From Sphingomonadales bacterium (GTDB taxonomy: Bacteria > Pseudomonadota > Alphaproteobacteria > Sphingomonadales > Sphingomonadaceae), in assembly GCA_018067055.1 (NCBI GenBank), contig JAGPVK010000231.1, positions 1 through 8,341 on the forward strand: a stretch of 8,341 bases of DNA, given 5' to 3'. Each line of letters begins with the position of its first letter. The first letter of the stretch is position 1. The notes beneath the pieces were generated by a model. It was not told the DNA's origin. It was given only the letters and a program-made list of their open reading frames with translations, and made no database searches. Position numbers and translations under genes: made by a program. Positions 1 through 5,901 of the stretch are shown piece after piece.

Positions 1-265
1 GGGATCTCATCACGACTTCACCGGTCGATACGCCGTCATGGGGCAATATATTGCCATCGGCATCGACCACCATGTTCTGACCATTGGCGATCGCATCCGG
101 GTCCTGGTCAAAGGCATGAACCTTCGCGCCTGCCTTGAGCATAGCGGCGCTGTAGCCACCGGCACCAAAGGTGCCATCGACATGCGTTTCGCCAGGGGTA
201 ATGGCAAGCGCTTCGATGACTTCAGCAAGCAGGACAGGAACATGGGCGGCGGCAGCGAGGGTCAT
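1..265 (-). CDS. rsmH: 16S rRNA (cytosine(1402)-N(4))-methyltransferase RsmH, N-terminal part only
   Basis: RsmH (formerly MraW) uses S-adenosylmethionine to methylate N4 of C1402 in the decoding centre of 16S rRNA and is the standard second gene of dcw clusters. Only the first 88 residues are in the window; the rest lies left of base 1. The protein begins [20 protein letters not shown], the usual HVPVLL..EV opening of the family. It continues with the SAM-binding motif [12 protein letters not shown] (about residues 29-39), and the acidic [11 protein letters not shown] motif (53-63). The ATG at 265-263 is preceded on the coding strand by a strong GGAGG ribosome binding site about 9 nt away, inside the end of mraZ. 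It overlaps the mraZ stop as ATGA, so translation is probably coupled. The frame is open to the window edge. Identity is very secure; only the missing C-terminus is unknown. Confidence 0.96.
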   Translation of the reverse strand, partial: MTLAAAAHVPVLLAEVIEALAITPGETHVDGTFGAGGYSAAMLKAGAKVHAFDQDPDAIANGQNMVVDADGNILPHDGVSTGEVVMRS

Positions 266-765
266 TTCTGTTTCCCTCCACTTTTCTGGCCGGCTTCTTT
301 CAAAAGATGTTCGACCAGTCGGCGATCAACCGGAACGTCATCGGTGGTGTCGAGCAACGTCTGCGGATTCCACAGACAAAAGGTCGTGCCGATGCCGTGA
401 AACAGGACATGGCCGTCGAGATTGCCAATCTCCATCAGATGCGGTGGCAGGATGAAGCGGCCGCTGGCGTCGAAGCTCAGGTCCTGCAGCGAAGAGAATT
501 TGCGGGCACCGGCGGCGTCCTTGTCAAACGAATCGCCGCGCGTGATTGCGGCTTCCCATTGCCGTTCAATCTCGGTGAGCATGTCGGCTTTGCGACTGAG
601 GCCAAAGCCGACCAGACAATCCCATTTTTCATGTGTGCCGAGGCAGAGGGTCCGGCCGTCGCTGCTTTCAACCAGATTTTTGCGCAGGAATGCGGGTACG
701 GACAGCCGACCCTTGTCGTCTATCGCCGATATTGCAGAGCCTGAATATGCAAATGCACCTGACAC
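262..765 (-). CDS. mraZ: Transcriptional regulator MraZ
   Basis: MraZ is a DNA-binding protein with two SpoVT-AbrB-like domains that forms ring-shaped oligomers and, in E. coli, represses its own dcw promoter. The two diagnostic motifs are present: [14 protein letters not shown] (about residues 16-29) and [13 protein letters not shown] (98-110), both of the D..GR...P type. I chose the GTG at 765-763, giving 167 residues starting [26 protein letters not shown] Shine-Dalgarno sequence lies 8 nt upstream of it, and the YSGSA..AID opening is usual for the family. A TTG at 780 in the same frame would add five residues but has no ribosome binding site. The 3' end overlaps rsmH by 4 nt. Upstream, at 881-935, is an array of six NGGGN units that is probably its own operator. 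Family assignment is very secure; the exact start is likely but not proven. Confidence 0.95.
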   Translation of the reverse strand: MSGAFAYSGSAISAIDDKGRLSVPAFLRKNLVESSDGRTLCLGTHEKWDCLVGFGLSRKADMLTEIERQWEAAITRGDSFDKDAAGARKFSSLQDLSFDASGRFILPPHLMEIGNLDGHVLFHGIGTTFCLWNPQTLLDTTDDVPVDRRLVEHLLKEAGQKSGGKQK

Positions 766-1036
766 AGCGAAAATCCCCAATCCGAACCGGGGGCAATAAT
801 CTCCCCGATCCAGAAGCGCGCGCGCCAGCGCTCTTCCGGAAGCAGAATCCCGGACAGGAAGAATACCCCGATAACGGATGAGGGTTATCAGGGGAACGAT
901 GGGGTGGAAAGGGGTGATGTTGGGATATTACGGGCAACAATAATTAAGTTACTGAAATATTAAGATTATAATTTTCCCCTCCTGAACCCGATAATGCGAT
1001 ATTCGCGCCCAATCTCTGAAACGCTCCGAAAGATGC
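766..1036 (-). promoter_or_regulatory. mraZ upstream region with AT-rich core and leader palindromes
   Basis: No gene is visible in this stretch. Besides the NGGGN array it holds an AT-rich block (about 935-975) that contains an exact TATAAT on the minus strand (970-965). I could not find a convincing -35 element 16-18 nt upstream of it, so the promoter position is tentative. If used, transcription would start near 957, leaving a leader of about 190 nt that includes the NGGGN array. The leader also has an inverted repeat GATAAC(870-875)/GTTATC(884-889) with flanking CCCC/GGGG that can pair after a one-base bulge, and a perfect 10-bp palindrome CTTCCGGAAG (833-842). Confidence 0.4.
881..935. 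promoter_or_regulatory. Candidate MraZ operator: six NGGGN units at exact 10-bp spacing
   Basis: Read on the plus strand, the units AGGGT, GGGGA, GGGGT, GGGGT, TGGGA and CGGGC begin at 881, 891, 901, 911, 921 and 931, each separated by 5 nt. E. coli MraZ is known to bind TGGGN direct repeats separated by 5-nt spacers upstream of mraZ, so both the motif and the 10-bp period match. The array starts 116 bp upstream of the chosen mraZ GTG. The G-rich strand here is opposite to the mraZ coding strand. That MraZ binds here is inferred. The unit count of six is larger than the three described in E. coli. Confidence 0.72.
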
Positions 1037-1828
1037 TCATGGCTTGCCACCGGATGATTCCATTTGCTCTTGCACGAGAGAATCGACGAACCGCACCGCA
1101 TCGCTTTCCCGGGGAGACTGGCTGGCTTCGTCCGGCCACAGCGCGGCATTGAGAAAATCAGCATCGGCCACGATTGTCGCCTGCCCCTTGCCGATTGAAC
1201 ATCGCGCCACGAAACCCGCCTCGCCGATATTGCAGCGCACGTCGGAACTTGCTTCCGGCGCGAGCGGTTCGAATTTTCCAACCCCGCGAGTGGCGAAGGA
1301 ATATTCGCCAAAACGCAGATTCGTGACCGTTGCGCCATTTTCACTGGCGGCGACAAGTTCCAGCCCCCAATGACCGAGCAGCGGCGAGAGCAAGCCGGTG
1401 ACCAGCGGACGCCGCGGATCAGCGAACGACAGGTCGGACGGCCAGGCCAGATCCGGATCGGTGAGGATTATGACCGCGCCGCCGGCACGAACCCAGCCAT
1501 CGAGATCGGCCAGATCGGCGGGACTCATCGCACGCGGCTGGGCGAGGATGATCATATCCGGATTTTCACCAGCGAGATTTTCCAGACTGTCGACCGCGAC
1601 GATATCATATTGACCCTGCCAGTAGCGGTAGATCGGCGCTGGCTCCGTATCACCAGAGAGGATCGATTCCATCGACGCGCCCTCCCCCCAGACCAGCGGC
1701 AGGCTGGTCATCAGCTGGATGCTGGTTGCCGGTTGCGAACGATCTGTCGGGGAATCAGGGGCGGTGCACTGCGCCAGAGCCAGTGATACCAGCAGCGCCG
1801 ACGGCAGCGTCTGCCAAAAACCGGGCAA
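1037..1828 (-). CDS. Secreted or lipid-anchored protein of unknown function, resembling DUF4350/GldG-type domains
   Basis: This 263-residue protein of unknown function has a hydrophobic N-terminal segment (about residues 9-20), followed by Cys21 in LALAQC. The Gln before the Cys makes it an imperfect lipobox, so export is likely but lipidation is uncertain. The n-region has no Lys or Arg, which is unusual. The mature part has a strand-turn-helix pattern, with DMIILAQPRAMSPADLADLD (91-110) followed by GWVRAGGAVIILTDPDLAWP (111-130). This resembles the class I glutamine-amidotransferase-like fold seen in DUF4350 and GldG-type proteins, without an evident catalytic Cys. The start is a TTG at 1828-1826, immediately after the TAG of the preceding gene and in the same frame. 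A GGGAG sequence 9 nt upstream supports re-initiation there. It is the third gene of a packed minus-strand set after the cysteine-synthase-like gene. The domain resemblance is from memory of the pattern, not a search. Confidence 0.7.
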   Translation of the reverse strand: MPGFWQTLPSALLVSLALAQCTAPDSPTDRSQPATSIQLMTSLPLVWGEGASMESILSGDTEPAPIYRYWQGQYDIVAVDSLENLAGENPDMIILAQPRAMSPADLADLDGWVRAGGAVIILTDPDLAWPSDLSFADPRRPLVTGLLSPLLGHWGLELVAASENGATVTNLRFGEYSFATRGVGKFEPLAPEASSDVRCNIGEAGFVARCSIGKGQATIVADADFLNAALWPDEASQSPRESDAVRFVDSLVQEQMESSGGKP

Positions 1829-2197
1829 CTAGCGCCGCTCCCGGTCCATCGGCGCATCAAGATTCGGATCGGGCTTCAGATCCGGCACGGTCTGTCCGGG
1901 CAGATTTGCGGTTGGCTTTTGACTTTCCGACTTGCCCGCTTTCGATTCCGGGGCCGGCGTGATGCCCAGTTCTGCCAGCGGTTCGGATGGCTTTCCTTCC
2001 GGATTACTGGCCAGCGGTGGCGCAACGCCGGTGCCGTCGCCCTGCATTTCCTCGATCACCGTCTGCTCATCGCTGGCGCGCTGGATCACAAAATTGGCGA
2101 CGCTGACCAGCAACAGCACCGCGGCGAGACCGACGACGCCGACCTGAATCCGCTGCATCGTGTCCTGACGGCTATTATTCTGTGGTTTCTTATGCAT
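1829..2197 (-). CDS. Small single-pass membrane protein of unknown function
   Basis: I do not recognise this 122-residue protein. It has a short polar and basic N-terminus (MHKKPQNNSRQ), one clear membrane segment at about residues 17-38 (VGVVGLAAVLLLVSVANFVI), and then about 84 residues rich in Pro, Lys, Glu, Ser and Ala with no obvious fold. The likely topology is a short cytoplasmic N-terminus and a disordered periplasmic tail. The ATG at 2197-2195 overlaps the end of the upstream PLP-enzyme gene by 8 nt (ATGCATAA), which suggests translational coupling. No strong ribosome binding site is seen. The ATG at residue 14 is an alternative start. The gene ends with a TAG directly abutting, and in frame with, the start of the next gene. 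Being a real gene is supported by the membrane segment, the overlap and the lack of a competing frame. Confidence 0.75.
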   Translation of the reverse strand: MHKKPQNNSRQDTMQRIQVGVVGLAAVLLLVSVANFVIQRASDEQTVIEEMQGDGTGVAPPLASNPEGKPSEPLAELGITPAPESKAGKSESQKPTANLPGQTVPDLKPDPNLDAPMDRERR

Positions 2198-3185
2198 GCT
2201 GGTCCAGCCACGGGAAGACGGGCAGCCCCTTTTCCCTGAGCCAGGCGGCGTTGTAGAGCGAGGACAGATAGCGGAAGCCGGTATCGCACAGGATCGTCGC
2301 GATCCGGCTGCCAGGCCCCAGTTCCTTGCCAAGCGCGATTGCGCCGGCGACATTGATGCCCGATGACAGGCCAAGGCACAGCCCCTCGTCCATCAGCAAC
2401 CGTTCGACCCAGGCGAGCCCTTCCTCATCGGAAATCCTATATTGCCGGTCGATTGGCGCATCTTCCAGATTGCCGGTAATCCGGCCCTGGCCGATACCCT
2501 CGGCGACGCTATTGCCCTCCGACTTGAGTTCGCCATGGGCATAATATTCGTAGAGCGCCGCGCCGTGCGGATCGGACAAGGCGATGGTCACATTCTCGTC
2601 CTTGGCCTTCAGCCCCATGCCGACGCCGGCCAGCGTACCGCCGGTGCCGACGGCGCAGGTGAAGCCATCGATCTTGCCATCCATCTGGTTCCAGATTTCT
2701 TCCGCCGTCGTCTCGATATGAGCGCGGCGATTGGCGACATTGTCAAACTGGTTGGCCCAGACCGCGCCTTCGGTTTCTTCGGCGATGCGCCGCGAGGTGT
2801 GCACGAAATGGCACTGACTGGAATAAGGCGCTGCCGGCACCGTGATCAATTCCGCACCAAGCGCGCGCAATGTATCCATTTTTTCCCGGCTCTGGGTTTC
2901 CGGCATGACGATGGTCGACTTATAGCCCTTGGCATTGGCGACCAGCGCGATACCGATCCCGGTATTGCCCGCCGTCCCTTCGACAATCCGTCCGCCGGGC
3001 TTGAGCAGTCCGCGTTCTTCGGCATCCTGAATGATATAGAGTGCCGCGCGGTCTTTCACCGAGGCGCCCGGATTGGCAAATTCGCACTTGCCGTAAATAT
3101 CGCAACCGGCAGCTTCACTGGGGCCGGAGAGGCGGACGAGCGGGGTATTGCCGATCAATTCGAGTGTGTTTGGAATGATGTTCAT
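2190..3185 (-). CDS. PLP-dependent cysteine synthase family protein (CysK/Cds1-like)
   Basis: This is a fold-type II PLP enzyme of 331 residues. Cysteine synthases make L-cysteine from O-acetylserine and sulfide; some relatives break cysteine down. Visible signatures are the opening LELIGNTPLVRL (8-19), the PLP lysine K44 in NPGASVKDRA, the substrate-binding loop EGTAGNTGIG (69-78), the phosphate cradle GTGGT (180-184), and SSGIN (274-278). The loop reads GTAGNTG rather than the TSGNTG of classical CysK. The C-terminus CDTGFRYLSSLYN also differs. Both fit, from memory, the branch containing mycobacterial Cds1 (cysteine desulfhydrase) and fungal mitochondrial Mcy1-type proteins, so the cysK symbol is withheld. 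I chose the ATG at 3185 because family members start just before NTLxLIGNTP. An ATG at 3197 and a TTG at 3221 are alternatives. None has a ribosome binding site. The gene probably starts an operon with the two downstream envelope proteins. Confidence 0.9.
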   Translation of the reverse strand: MNIIPNTLELIGNTPLVRLSGPSEAAGCDIYGKCEFANPGASVKDRAALYIIQDAEERGLLKPGGRIVEGTAGNTGIGIALVANAKGYKSTIVMPETQSREKMDTLRALGAELITVPAAPYSSQCHFVHTSRRIAEETEGAVWANQFDNVANRRAHIETTAEEIWNQMDGKIDGFTCAVGTGGTLAGVGMGLKAKDENVTIALSDPHGAALYEYYAHGELKSEGNSVAEGIGQGRITGNLEDAPIDRQYRISDEEGLAWVERLLMDEGLCLGLSSGINVAGAIALGKELGPGSRIATILCDTGFRYLSSLYNAAWLREKGLPVFPWLDQHA

Positions 3186-3192
3186 ACACCAA

Positions 3193-3221
3193 TACATAGT
3201 GCGCGCGATTTCGCGCGGCAA
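3193..3221 (-). promoter_or_regulatory. Candidate promoter and operator for the cysteine-synthase-like gene
   Basis: On the minus strand, TTGCCG (3221-3216) and TATGTA (3198-3193) are separated by 17 nt, a plausible -35/-10 pair of moderate quality. The spacer is almost filled by a 16-bp palindrome with 7-bp arms, CGCGCGATTTCGCGCG on the plus strand (3202-3217), a position where a bound repressor would block RNA polymerase. The predicted transcript start (about 3187-3185) falls on the chosen ATG, implying a leaderless mRNA, which agrees with the lack of a ribosome binding site. Confidence 0.4.
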
Positions 3222-3288
3222 GCTTGAAGCCTTTTTAGGGCCGATAGCCTTGCTTTAGTCGAGCGCCGACGGTCGCAAATCTGGAAAA

Positions 3289-3316
3289 TTGTCAGTACGC
3301 AGCAACAGATTATCAT
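3289..3316 (+). promoter_or_regulatory. Sigma70-type promoter for the crotonase gene
   Basis: TTGTCA (3289-3294) and TATCAT (3311-3316) are separated by 16 nt, and each matches five of six bases of the sigma70 consensus. Transcription would begin near 3323, giving a leader of about 40 nt that contains an AAGGGA ribosome binding site (3347-3352) 11 nt before the ATG at 3364. The direction is opposite to the cysteine-synthase-like gene, so 3186-3363 is a divergent control region. Confidence 0.6.
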
Positions 3317-3363
3317 GCTAGGCCGATGGAAACTTCCGGCTTGAAAAAGGGAATGATAGCATC

Positions 3364-4215
3364 ATGCTTGAGAAAAAATATGAATGTTTCGATGTCGAGA
3401 TTGAAAATGATATCGCGCATATCCGGATGAACCGTCCGGAAAAACTCAACAGCATGAACCGGGCTTTCTGGAATGATTTGCCGGAAATTGTCGAAGACAT
3501 TGATATCAATGCCCGCGCGCGAGTCATTGTGATCAGTTCTACCGGAAAGCATTTCTCCGCCGGCATGGACCTCTCGGTTTTCGCGCCACAGCCGAACAAT
3601 AAAATCGATGGCGCAGACAAACATGTGATCGCCGAAATGTTCCGATCCAATGTCAAGCGCATCCAACATAGTTTCAATGCGCTGGAAGAAGCCCGCATAC
3701 CCGTTTTGTTTGCGCTTCACGGTGCGGTTATTGGCGGGGCAATCGACATGATCAGCGCGGGCGATATCCGCTGGTGCACCAAAGATGCTGTGTTCTGCAT
3801 CCAGGAAACCAATATCGGCATGACCGCCGATGTCGGTACCTTCCCGCGCCTGCAACGCTATATCCCCGAAGGCTGGGTCAAGGAAATGGCCTATACCGGT
3901 CGCCGGATTGATGCGGCAAAGGCAAAGGAAATCGGTCTGGTCAACGATGTGTTTGAAACGCAGGAAGAATGCCTCGCCTATGTCATGGCAACCGCGAAAG
4001 AAATCGCGTCCAAATCTCCTCTGGCGGTTACCGGTTGCAAGGTCCTGATCAACTATGGCCGCGACCATGATACCGCGGACACGCTGGACTATATCGGCGT
4101 CTGGAACGCCGGCATGTTCCCGCCATCGCATATTCAGGAGGCAGTCGCTGCCATGGGCGAGAAGCGCGAACCGGACTTTCCCGATCTGCTGCCGCTCCGA
4201 ACAACCCCGATGTAA
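3364..4215 (+). CDS. Crotonase-fold enoyl-CoA hydratase/isomerase, probably a delta(3,5)-delta(2,4)-dienoyl-CoA isomerase
   Basis: This 283-residue protein of the enoyl-CoA hydratase/isomerase superfamily probably acts on unsaturated fatty acyl-CoA in beta-oxidation. The oxyanion-hole regions are visible as GKHFSAGMDL (61-70) and HGAVIGGAIDM (119-129). Three acidic residues, D128 (AIDM), E148 (IQETN) and D156 (TADVGTF), have the spacing of 20 and 8 residues reported for the catalytic Asp176, Glu196 and Asp204 of rat dienoyl-CoA isomerase (ECH1). The surrounding DIRWCT and GMTADVGTFPRL resemble ECH1 closely. This favours shifting 3,5-dienoyl-CoA to 2,4-dienoyl-CoA over plain hydration. The length is full for the family. 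An AAGGGA sequence upstream and a good promoter support the ATG at 3364. A permease gene follows after 21 nt. Superfamily membership is near certain; the isomerase assignment is an inference from the triad. Confidence 0.9.
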   Translation: MLEKKYECFDVEIENDIAHIRMNRPEKLNSMNRAFWNDLPEIVEDIDINARARVIVISSTGKHFSAGMDLSVFAPQPNNKIDGADKHVIAEMFRSNVKRIQHSFNALEEARIPVLFALHGAVIGGAIDMISAGDIRWCTKDAVFCIQETNIGMTADVGTFPRLQRYIPEGWVKEMAYTGRRIDAAKAKEIGLVNDVFETQEECLAYVMATAKEIASKSPLAVTGCKVLINYGRDHDTADTLDYIGVWNAGMFPPSHIQEAVAAMGEKREPDFPDLLPLRTTPM

Positions 4216-4236
4216 TTTGCCGCGCGCGATCCATTG

Positions 4237-5154
4237 ATGATAAATTTTATATATGCCCTGATCCCGGTGGTCCTGATCACCGCGTTGGGCTGGCTGCTGG
4301 CGCACAGGAATTTTCTGGCCGCCGACGGATGGCGTGCGATCGAAAGACTGGTCTATTTCATATTTTTCCCGGCGTTGATCATCAATGTTCTGGCCAGCGC
4401 TTCTTTTGATGTTGCGCCCTGGGCACTGATATTTGTGCTGATCGGCTCGCAATTGACCCTCGCGGCACTGGGTCTGCTGGCCAGGCGGGCTGATGACGGA
4501 CCGCGCAAGGGTTCGATCATCCAGTCCAATGTTCGCTGGAACACCTTCGTCGGCCTGTCCATCGCCAGCGCTTTATTCGGTGAAGCCGGGCTTGCCCTGA
4601 TGGCGATTGCGGTCGCGGTGCTGACGCCGACGGCCAATGTCATCTCGGTGCTGGCCCTGACCCATTTCGCCAATGATAACGGTAAGAAAAAGCCGCATGT
4701 AATGATGGATATGATCCGCAATCCGCTGATCATCGGTTGCGTGATCGGCATCGCGCTCAATCTGCTCGGCATTGCGCCCACCGGCATTGCCGAGAAGGTC
4801 CTCGACATATTGGGACAGGCGACGCTGGCGCTCGGGCTGCTCGTGGTCGGCGCAGCGGTCGATCTGGAGGCTTTCAAACGGGCGGGCCATACCACTTTGA
4901 CATGGTCAGCGGTGCGATTGCTCGGCTTGCCGCTCGTGGCTCTGGCTGCCGGATTGATGCTCAACCTCGCGCCGGACAGTCTCGCGATTGTGGTAATCGC
5001 CGCTGCTACGCCGACCGCAAGCAGCGGCTATATATTGGCGCGTCAACTGGGCGGCGACGCCACTTTATCGGCCAATCTGATCGCGGTGCAGACGGTGTTT
5101 TCGGTTCTGACCATGCCCGCAATTTATGCGCTCTTTTTAATGGTCCAGCGTTGA
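4237..5154 (+). CDS. AEC family (auxin efflux carrier-like) transporter
   Basis: This is an integral membrane protein of about 305 residues with roughly ten hydrophobic segments, starting MINFIYALIPVVLITALGWL. It has the layout of bacterial AEC-family permeases (PF03547), with two hydrophobic halves. A polar central loop, HFANDNGKKKPHVMMDM, is followed by IRNPLIIGCVIGIALN. The NPLIIG and the near-C-terminal ATPTASSGYILARQLGGD segments are typical of the family. Family members export or exchange small organic acids or are uncharacterised, so the substrate is unknown. I chose the ATG at 4237; a TTG at 4234 would add one Met. No clear ribosome binding site is visible, but the start is only 21 nt past the crotonase stop, so the two are probably co-transcribed. 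It ends 19 nt before the convergent GST gene. I saw no strong terminator in that gap. Confidence 0.9.
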   Translation: MINFIYALIPVVLITALGWLLAHRNFLAADGWRAIERLVYFIFFPALIINVLASASFDVAPWALIFVLIGSQLTLAALGLLARRADDGPRKGSIIQSNVRWNTFVGLSIASALFGEAGLALMAIAVAVLTPTANVISVLALTHFANDNGKKKPHVMMDMIRNPLIIGCVIGIALNLLGIAPTGIAEKVLDILGQATLALGLLVVGAAVDLEAFKRAGHTTLTWSAVRLLGLPLVALAAGLMLNLAPDSLAIVVIAAATPTASSGYILARQLGGDATLSANLIAVQTVFSVLTMPAIYALFLMVQR

Positions 5155-5173
5155 GAAACCCGCTTCACCGCAT

Positions 5174-5872
5174 CTAGCTCAAATCAAATTTCTCCGGCAC
5201 CATTTTCGCGAGTATCTTGTCACAGCCTGCGTTGTTGCGCTGAAAACAGTCATGCGCTCTCATCGCCTGATAATGCGCGACCAGGGACGGCCAGCGGGAC
5301 TGGTCGGGCAGACCAGCGAGCATATCGGTCTGGGCGATCTGGCTGGCGACCGCGATATCGGCGATGGAGATCGTGTCGCCAATGAAATGAGCGCCGCCGT
5401 CAAGCTGGGCTTCCAGATAGTCATAGAGCGGCGGCAGCTTTTCATTCCAGGTCTTGCGCGCCGTTTCGAGATCTGGCTGCTTGCGCTGGAACAGGTTGAA
5501 GACGATTGGCCGGAACAGGCCCATGCCGCCGGCCATCGCCAGCCCGGTGTCAGCATATTCCTCCAGCCACAGCGCCCGGCCATGGTCGAATGCGTCAGCA
5601 GGATAAACGGGGGGCTCAGGCTGCCTTTTCTCCAGATAGCCGCAGATCGCCGAGCTGTCGGTGAGCGTGCCTTTGGGGCCGTCTTCGGCGATATCCCGGT
5701 CGCGCAGCGAAGGAATGCGTCCCAGCGGGCTGATTTCCTTATACCAGTCCGGCATGTCCATGACACTGACATCCTCGCAATCATAGTCGAGCCCCTTGAG
5801 CGCCATCACCGCCTCGACCTTGCGCTGGAACGGGGACAGAGGCGAGCCATAGAGAAGGAGGGATGCGGTCAT
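5174..5872 (-). CDS. Glutathione S-transferase family protein
   Basis: This 232-residue protein has the two-domain GST layout. The N-terminal thioredoxin-like half (about 4-82) has YGSPLSPFQRKV (8-19), with Ser10 or Ser13 at the expected glutathione-activating position. It also has the cis-proline in GRIPSL (51-56, Pro54) and the glutathione gamma-glutamyl binding motif TDSSAI (71-76). An all-helical C-terminal half follows, with FIGDTISIADIAVASQ, the conserved N-capping box region of GSTs. It may conjugate glutathione to electrophiles or act as a glutathione-dependent reductase or isomerase; the substrate is unknown. The ATG at 5872-5870 has a GGAG sequence about 10 nt upstream and fits the family start; the frame is open further upstream, but into the end of the preceding gene. 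It lies 29 nt downstream of the SDR gene, so the two form an operon and may act in the same pathway. Confidence 0.92.
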   Translation of the reverse strand: MTASLLLYGSPLSPFQRKVEAVMALKGLDYDCEDVSVMDMPDWYKEISPLGRIPSLRDRDIAEDGPKGTLTDSSAICGYLEKRQPEPPVYPADAFDHGRALWLEEYADTGLAMAGGMGLFRPIVFNLFQRKQPDLETARKTWNEKLPPLYDYLEAQLDGGAHFIGDTISIADIAVASQIAQTDMLAGLPDQSRWPSLVAHYQAMRAHDCFQRNNAGCDKILAKMVPEKFDLS

Positions 5873-5901
5873 GGATTGGAGTCTCCGGTAGGATGGGGGT
5901 T

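Noticed and set aside
881..935. The periodic G-rich units as a CRISPR-like or microsatellite array
   Set aside because: The shared core is only about 3-4 bases in each 10-bp step and the spacers are 5 nt; the match to MraZ operator form explains it better.
1370..1786. A 138-codon plus-strand open frame opposite the secreted unknown protein
   Set aside because: The minus-strand frame has a signal-like N-terminus and alternating strand/helix pattern; the plus-strand product is Arg-rich shadow sequence.
2086..2379. Upstream extension of the small membrane protein to 2374, or another minus-strand frame across 2086-2379
   Set aside because: The extension runs through the end of the cysteine-synthase-like gene in the wrong frame and gives Arg/Ser-rich nonsense; the ATG at 2197 with an 8-nt overlap is far more natural.
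2442..3227. A 261-codon open frame on the plus strand opposite the cysteine-synthase-like gene
   Set aside because: The opposite strand encodes an intact PLP enzyme with K44 and all binding loops; the plus-strand translation is a shadow with no recognisable domain.
3313..4452. A 379-codon open frame on the minus strand opposite the crotonase gene
   Set aside because: It is antisense to a gene with full catalytic motifs, runs past both of that gene's ends, and its translation (rich in Arg, Asp, His and Gln) shows no family character. It is a by-product of GC-rich codon use.
5155..5173. A bidirectional terminator between the convergent AEC and GST genes
   Set aside because: Only GAGAAA/TTTCTC can pair across the gap, with a long loop and no T-run, so the evidence is too weak to report.
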